From Azoarcus sp031555955 (GTDB lineage Bacteria > Pseudomonadota > Gammaproteobacteria > Burkholderiales > Rhodocyclaceae): a stretch of DNA of 17,276 nucleotides. Each line of letters begins with the position of its first letter. Within the stretch, counting starts at the first letter, position 1. Positions 14,075 through 17,276 of this stretch are shown piece after piece. Both the position numbers and the translations under genes were made by a program. The notes under the pieces are model-generated. The model saw only the letters and a program-made list of their open reading frames with translations, was not told the origin of the DNA and did not search any database. The stretch spans positions 1-17,276 of the forward strand of contig JAVBTY010000068.1 in NCBI GenBank assembly GCA_031555955.1. The letters run 5' to 3'.

Positions 14075-14857
14075 ATGCCCAGATTCGCCGCCAACCTCTC
14101 CCTGCTGTTCAGTGAAACGGATTTCCCCGCGCGCTTTGCTGCCGCGAAGGCAGCGGGTTTCGATGCGGTGGAATGCCAGTTTCCCTATGCCTGGCCGTCC
14201 GCGCAGCTTGCCGAGGCGCTGCAGCGCAACAGCCTCGCCATGGTGCTGCACAACCTGCCCGCGGGCGACTGGGCGGCGGGGGAACGCGGCATTGCCTGTC
14301 TCCCGGAGCGCACCGGCGAATTCCAGGACGGCGTGGGCCAGGCGATCGACTACGCCCGGGCGCTCGGCTGCAAGCAGCTGAACTGCCTCGCCGGAATTGC
14401 GCCCGCCGACGCGGACGAAGACGAACTGTTCGACACCTTCGTCACCAATCTGCGCTTCGCCGCGAAGAAACTCGCCGAAGCGGACATCCGCCTGCTGATC
14501 GAGCCGGTCAACCGCCACGACATCCCCAGGTTTTATCTGCACCGCAGCGACCAGGCGATGCGCCTCATCAGCACGGCCGGTTCAGATAACCTCTACCTGC
14601 AGTACGACCTCTATCACGCCCAGCGCAGCGAGGGCGAACTGGCGGGCACCATCGTCCGCTGCCTGCCGCACATCGGCCACATGCAGCTGGCGGATAACCC
14701 CGGCCGCCACGAACCGGGAACGGGCGAGATCAATTTCCCCTTCCTGTTCGCGCACATCGACCGCCTCGGCTACGACGGCTGGATCGGCTGCGAATACCTT
14801 CCGGCGGGCAATACCGCCGCCGGGCTGGGCTGGCTCACGGCGGCGCGGCGGCGCTGA
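14075..14857 (+). CDS. hyi: Hydroxypyruvate isomerase (Hyi/OtnI family)
   Basis: A 260-residue TIM-barrel enzyme of the xylose-isomerase-like group, which interconverts hydroxypyruvate and tartronate semialdehyde; related OtnI enzymes act on 2-oxo-tetronates. It aligns with E. coli Hyi from the start (MPRFAANLSLLFSETDFPARFAAAKAAGFDAVE). The two metal/catalytic glutamates are E143 (LLIEPVNRHDIPRFYL) and E240 (GWIGCEYLPAG), the same numbering as in E. coli. YDLYHAQRSEGEL and HMQLADNPGRHEPGTGEINF are further family motifs. ATG 14075 has AGGAG upstream. The usual partners of glyoxylate metabolism (glxR, gcl, glycerate kinase) are absent, so the physiological substrate is uncertain. It ends 11 bases before the convergent lolD. 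Confidence 0.92.
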   Translation: MPRFAANLSLLFSETDFPARFAAAKAAGFDAVECQFPYAWPSAQLAEALQRNSLAMVLHNLPAGDWAAGERGIACLPERTGEFQDGVGQAIDYARALGCKQLNCLAGIAPADADEDELFDTFVTNLRFAAKKLAEADIRLLIEPVNRHDIPRFYLHRSDQAMRLISTAGSDNLYLQYDLYHAQRSEGELAGTIVRCLPHIGHMQLADNPGRHEPGTGEINFPFLFAHIDRLGYDGWIGCEYLPAGNTAAGLGWLTAARRR

Positions 14858-14860
14858 AGC

Positions 14861-14878
14861 GGCGGGGCTCAGCCCGCC
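14861..14878. terminator. GC-rich hairpin between the convergent hyi and lolD ends
   Basis: GGCGGG / CCCGCC with a six-base loop, overlapping the lolD stop codon. No T-run follows on either strand, so it is a weak candidate for a shared terminator. Confidence 0.3.
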
Positions 14879-15579
14879 CCGGCGAGCAGTCCGTCTTCCA
14901 GCCGCAGGGTGCGCTGCGCCCGGCGCGCAAGCGCCTCATCGTGGGTGACGATGATGAAGCTCGTGGCGTGGCGCTGGTTGAGCGACAGCATGAGGTCGAA
15001 CACCGCCTCCGCGGTGCGGCGATCGAGATTGCCGGTGGGCTCGTCGGCCAGCACGCACGCGGGCTGCGTCACCAGCGCGCGGGCGATGGCGGCGCGCTGG
15101 CGTTCGCCGCCGGAAAGTTCGCCCGGCGTGTGGTCGAGGCGGTGCCCCAGCCCCACCTCGCGCAGCATCGCTTCGGCGCGGGCGTTGGCCTCGTCGCGCG
15201 GCATGCGGCGGATGTAGAGCGGCATGGCGACGTTTTCGAGCGCGTCGAATTCGGGCAGCAGGTGATGAAACTGGTATACAAAGCCGAGCGCGCCGTTGCG
15301 CGCGCGCCCGCGCGCGGTTTCCGGCATGCGGGAAAGATCCGCGCCCATCAGGCGCACCTGGCCCGCGCCGGGCGCATCCAGCCCGCCGAGCAGGTGCAGC
15401 AGCGTGCTTTTTCCGGAACCGGAAGCGCCAACAATCGCCAGCCGCTCGCCGCGCGCCACCGACAGCGTCACGCCGCGCAGCACCCGCACCGCATCGCTGC
15501 CTTCGCGGAAACTTTTTTCCAGCCCTTCGCAGGCGAGCACTTCACCGCCGCCAGTCCCATGCCCGTTCGTTTCATTCAT
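14869..15579 (-). CDS. lolD: Lipoprotein-releasing system ATPase LolD
   Basis: A 236-residue ATPase that drives extraction of outer-membrane lipoproteins from the inner membrane and their transfer to LolA. Motifs are Walker A GASGSGKST (51–59), Q-loop Gln103 in FVYQFHHLLPEFDALENVAMPL (a LolD hallmark), signature LSGGERQRAAIARA (155–168), Walker B CVLADEP (D179, E180) and switch His213. It overlaps the end of the permease gene by eight bases (ATGAATGA), which implies translational coupling. The first dozen residues (NETNGHGTGGG) are a non-conserved Gly-rich lead. Confidence 0.96.
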   Translation of the reverse strand: MNETNGHGTGGGEVLACEGLEKSFREGSDAVRVLRGVTLSVARGERLAIVGASGSGKSTLLHLLGGLDAPGAGQVRLMGADLSRMPETARGRARNGALGFVYQFHHLLPEFDALENVAMPLYIRRMPRDEANARAEAMLREVGLGHRLDHTPGELSGGERQRAAIARALVTQPACVLADEPTGNLDRRTAEAVFDLMLSLNQRHATSFIIVTHDEALARRAQRTLRLEDGLLAGAG

Positions 15580-16828
15580 AACGCAGCGCCTCCGCCGGGT
15601 TGATTCTGGCCGCCCGCCAGCTTGGATACAGCGTGGCGAGCAGCGTCAGCACGAAGGACACGGTGACGATGCCGATCACATCGGCGGGCAGCACTTTCGA
15701 GGGCATTTCGCTGATGAAGTAGATTTCCTTGTTCCACAGGGTCGCGCCGGTCAGCGTCTCCAGCGCAGGAATCACCACATCCAGATTACCGGCGACGAGC
15801 AGGCCAAGCGCCACGCCCGCGCCCAGCCCGACGATGCCGATGAGCGAGCCCTGCAGCACGAAGATCGACATGATCGACGCCGGGCTCGCCCCCAGCGTGC
15901 GCAGGATGGCGATATCGGCGTATTTTTCCTGCACCGCCATCACCAGCGTGGACACGATGTTGAACGCGGCCACGCCCACGATCAGGAACAGGATCAGCGT
16001 CATCATGGTTTTTTCCAGCGCCACCGCGCGGAAGAAGTTAGCGTGGCTGCGCGTCCAGTCGGACACCATTGCGCCCGGCGCATCGACCATCCCGGCCAGC
16101 TCGCGCGCCACGCGTGGCGCGGCGAAGAGATCGTCCAGCTTCAGGCGCACGCCGCTCACGCCGTCGCCCATGCGGTACAGCGCCTGCGCATCGGCCAGAT
16201 GGATCAACGCGAGGCCGGAGTCGTATTCGTACATGCCGGAATCGAAAATGCCCACCACCTCGAACTGCTTCACCCGCGGCAGCACCGCCGCCGGGGTCAC
16301 CAGTCCCTGCGGCGCGAGCAGCGTCACCTTGTCGCCCGGATGCGCGCGCAGCGCGATCGCCAGATCGCGCCCGAGGATGATGCCGAAACCGCCCGCGCGC
16401 AGCGCATCGAGGCGGCCCGCCTTCATGTGGCGGGCGAAATCCGCCACCTTGTCTTCCTCCGCCGGGATCACGCCGCGCACCATCGTGCCGCGCACCGCAT
16501 CGCCGAGCGCAAGCATGCCCTGCTCCTGGATGTAGGGCGCGGCGGCGCGCACGGAGGGATGCCGCGCGGCATCCCCGGCCACACGCTGCCACGACGGCAG
16601 CCCGCCATCCATGCCCTGCACCACAACATGCGAAGCCACGCCGAGAATGCGCGTGCGCAGCTCTTCCTGGAAACCGTTCATTACCGACAGGACGACAATG
16701 AGCGCCATCACGCCCAGCGCAATGCCCAGGATGGAAACCAGGGAGATGAAGGAGATGAAGCGGTTGCGCCCCTGGGCGCGCTTGCGCGAGCGGGTGTAGC
16801 GCAGACCGACGAGAAATTCGTAATGCAT
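15572..16828 (-). CDS. lolC: Lipoprotein-releasing system permease, LolC/LolE family
   Basis: A 418-residue inner-membrane protein partnering LolD. The start MHYEFLVGLRYTRSRKR…RFISFISLVSILGIALGV is diagnostic. Membrane helix 1 spans about 25–50, a long periplasmic domain about 51–270, and helices 2–4 about 272–297, 318–346 and 380–402. The coupling segment is EKYADIAILRTLGASPASIM (301–320) and the end YPSWRAARINPAEALRYE is typical. Only one permease gene accompanies lolD here. The segment VVGIFDSG…LALIHLADAQALYRMGDGVSGVRLKLDDLF looks closer to E. coli LolE than to LolC, so it may act as a homodimer or LolF-like hybrid; that is inference. GGGAG lies four bases before ATG 16828. Confidence 0.94.
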   Translation of the reverse strand: MHYEFLVGLRYTRSRKRAQGRNRFISFISLVSILGIALGVMALIVVLSVMNGFQEELRTRILGVASHVVVQGMDGGLPSWQRVAGDAARHPSVRAAAPYIQEQGMLALGDAVRGTMVRGVIPAEEDKVADFARHMKAGRLDALRAGGFGIILGRDLAIALRAHPGDKVTLLAPQGLVTPAAVLPRVKQFEVVGIFDSGMYEYDSGLALIHLADAQALYRMGDGVSGVRLKLDDLFAAPRVARELAGMVDAPGAMVSDWTRSHANFFRAVALEKTMMTLILFLIVGVAAFNIVSTLVMAVQEKYADIAILRTLGASPASIMSIFVLQGSLIGIVGLGAGVALGLLVAGNLDVVIPALETLTGATLWNKEIYFISEMPSKVLPADVIGIVTVSFVLTLLATLYPSWRAARINPAEALRYE

Positions 16829-16924
16829 TCGGCTCCCTGTGCGGCAGGCGGAAAGGGGTGGAAAAACGGGTGGGAAGACAGGTAGAAGAAACGGATGGAA
16901 GAATGCGGCGGCTGGCGGGAAGGC
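16829..16924 (-). other. Pyrimidine-rich leader between the YgiQ-type gene and lolC
   Basis: A 96-base gap that is strongly C/T-rich on the transcribed strand (for example CATTCTTCCATCCGTTTCTT). I see no hairpin terminator or clear promoter in it, so lolC could be transcribed by read-through. Confidence 0.4.
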
Positions 16925-17276
16925 CTAGCCGCGCCCCGGTGTTTTTCTGGGCGGGCCGCCCGGGCGCTTCACGCCGCCGCCGCCGCAGCGTTTCTCCCCG
17001 CACGATCCCTTGCCGCCGCTCCCCTTGCCGCGCGGCGCGGGCGCGGCTCTGGCGCCAGCGGCGGGCGGCGGCTGGCAGCGCGGCACGAGGCAGCCGGGCG
17101 CACCGCCGATGAGATCGGCGCGGCCCATGTCCGTGAGCGCCTCGCGCAGCAGCGGCCAGTTCTCCGGATCGTGCCAGCGCAGGAAGGCCTTGTGCAGGCG
17201 GCGGCTGCGCCCGGCGCGGGCGGTTTCGACCGTTTCGGAATCCGCCGTCACCTTTTTCAGCGGGTTCTTGCGCGAG
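16925..17276 (-). CDS. YgiQ-type radical SAM protein, C-terminal fragment (cut by the window edge)
   Basis: Only about 116 C-terminal residues are inside the window; the frame is open to its end (SRKNPLKKVTADSETVETARAGR). The segment RRLHKAFLRWHDPENWPLLREALTDMGRADLIGGAPGCLVP matches the C-terminal region of the YgiQ/UPF0313 family, large radical SAM proteins of unknown substrate. The radical SAM cysteine motif would lie upstream, outside the window. After LVP comes a tail of about 50 residues rich in Gly, Lys, Arg and Pro, with three further cysteines (RCQPP, GSCGEKRC). Variable basic tails are common in this family. The GTG at 17251 is an internal codon, not the start. lolC follows after 96 bases. 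Confidence 0.82.
   Translation of the reverse strand, partial: SRKNPLKKVTADSETVETARAGRSRRLHKAFLRWHDPENWPLLREALTDMGRADLIGGAPGCLVPRCQPPPAAGARAAPAPRGKGSGGKGSCGEKRCGGGGVKRPGGPPRKTPGRG

Noticed and set aside
15296..16885. Plus-strand open frame of 529 codons opposite lolC and lolD
   Set aside because: Antisense to clear lol genes; its sequence is low in complexity and His/Arg-rich with no recognisable domain.
1..17276. tRNA genes, CRISPR array, mobile element or prophage
   Set aside because: No cloverleaf with a usable anticodon arm, no regularly spaced repeats, and no transposase, integrase or phage protein was seen.

Overview
The window is dense, GC-rich bacterial chromosome. Protein similarity and the accA–tilS and glnS neighbourhoods suggest a betaproteobacterium, perhaps Rhodocyclales- or Nitrosomonadales-like; that placement is an inference. 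I found no rRNA, tRNA, CRISPR array, insertion sequence, integrase or phage gene.

Layout. (1) 2–984: the 3' part of an RluF/RsuA-type rRNA pseudouridine synthase (+) converges on a 70-residue six-cysteine protein (−), with a terminator-like hairpin between them. (2) 1062–7220, all on −, read right to left: periplasmic adaptor, ATPase, intrinsic terminator, secreted two-domain protein of unknown function, FlK-like hotdog thioesterase, two MacB/FtsX-type permeases and a small secreted protein. This is a split MacAB-like exporter with two unrelated genes set between its ATPase and its permeases; it is the only accessory-looking part of the window. (3) 7266–9014 (−): glnS, with a TACAAT −10 box and a terminator-like hairpin in its short leader. 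(4) 9199–11288 (−): a YccA-type Bax-inhibitor-1 membrane protein and a CNNM/CorC-type membrane protein. (5) 11289–11705: a 417-base divergent intergenic region. (6) 11706–14857 (+): accA, tilS and a hydroxypyruvate isomerase gene that probably has its own promoter at the end of tilS. (7) 14869–16828 (−): lolD and lolC/E of the lipoprotein-release transporter, overlapping by 8 bases. (8) 16925–17276 (−): the C-terminal end of a YgiQ-type radical SAM protein, cut by the window edge.

Most of the genes are housekeeping: rRNA modification, tRNA charging and modification, fatty acid synthesis and lipoprotein sorting. For the exporter, the adaptor would link the inner-membrane ATPase/permease complex to an outer-membrane channel; its substrate cannot be read from the sequence. 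The thioesterase and the secreted protein may act on or with that substrate, or may simply have been inserted there. I see no convincing wholly new system. The exporter cluster with its internal terminator, FlK-like enzyme and unrecognised secreted protein is the part most worth following up.
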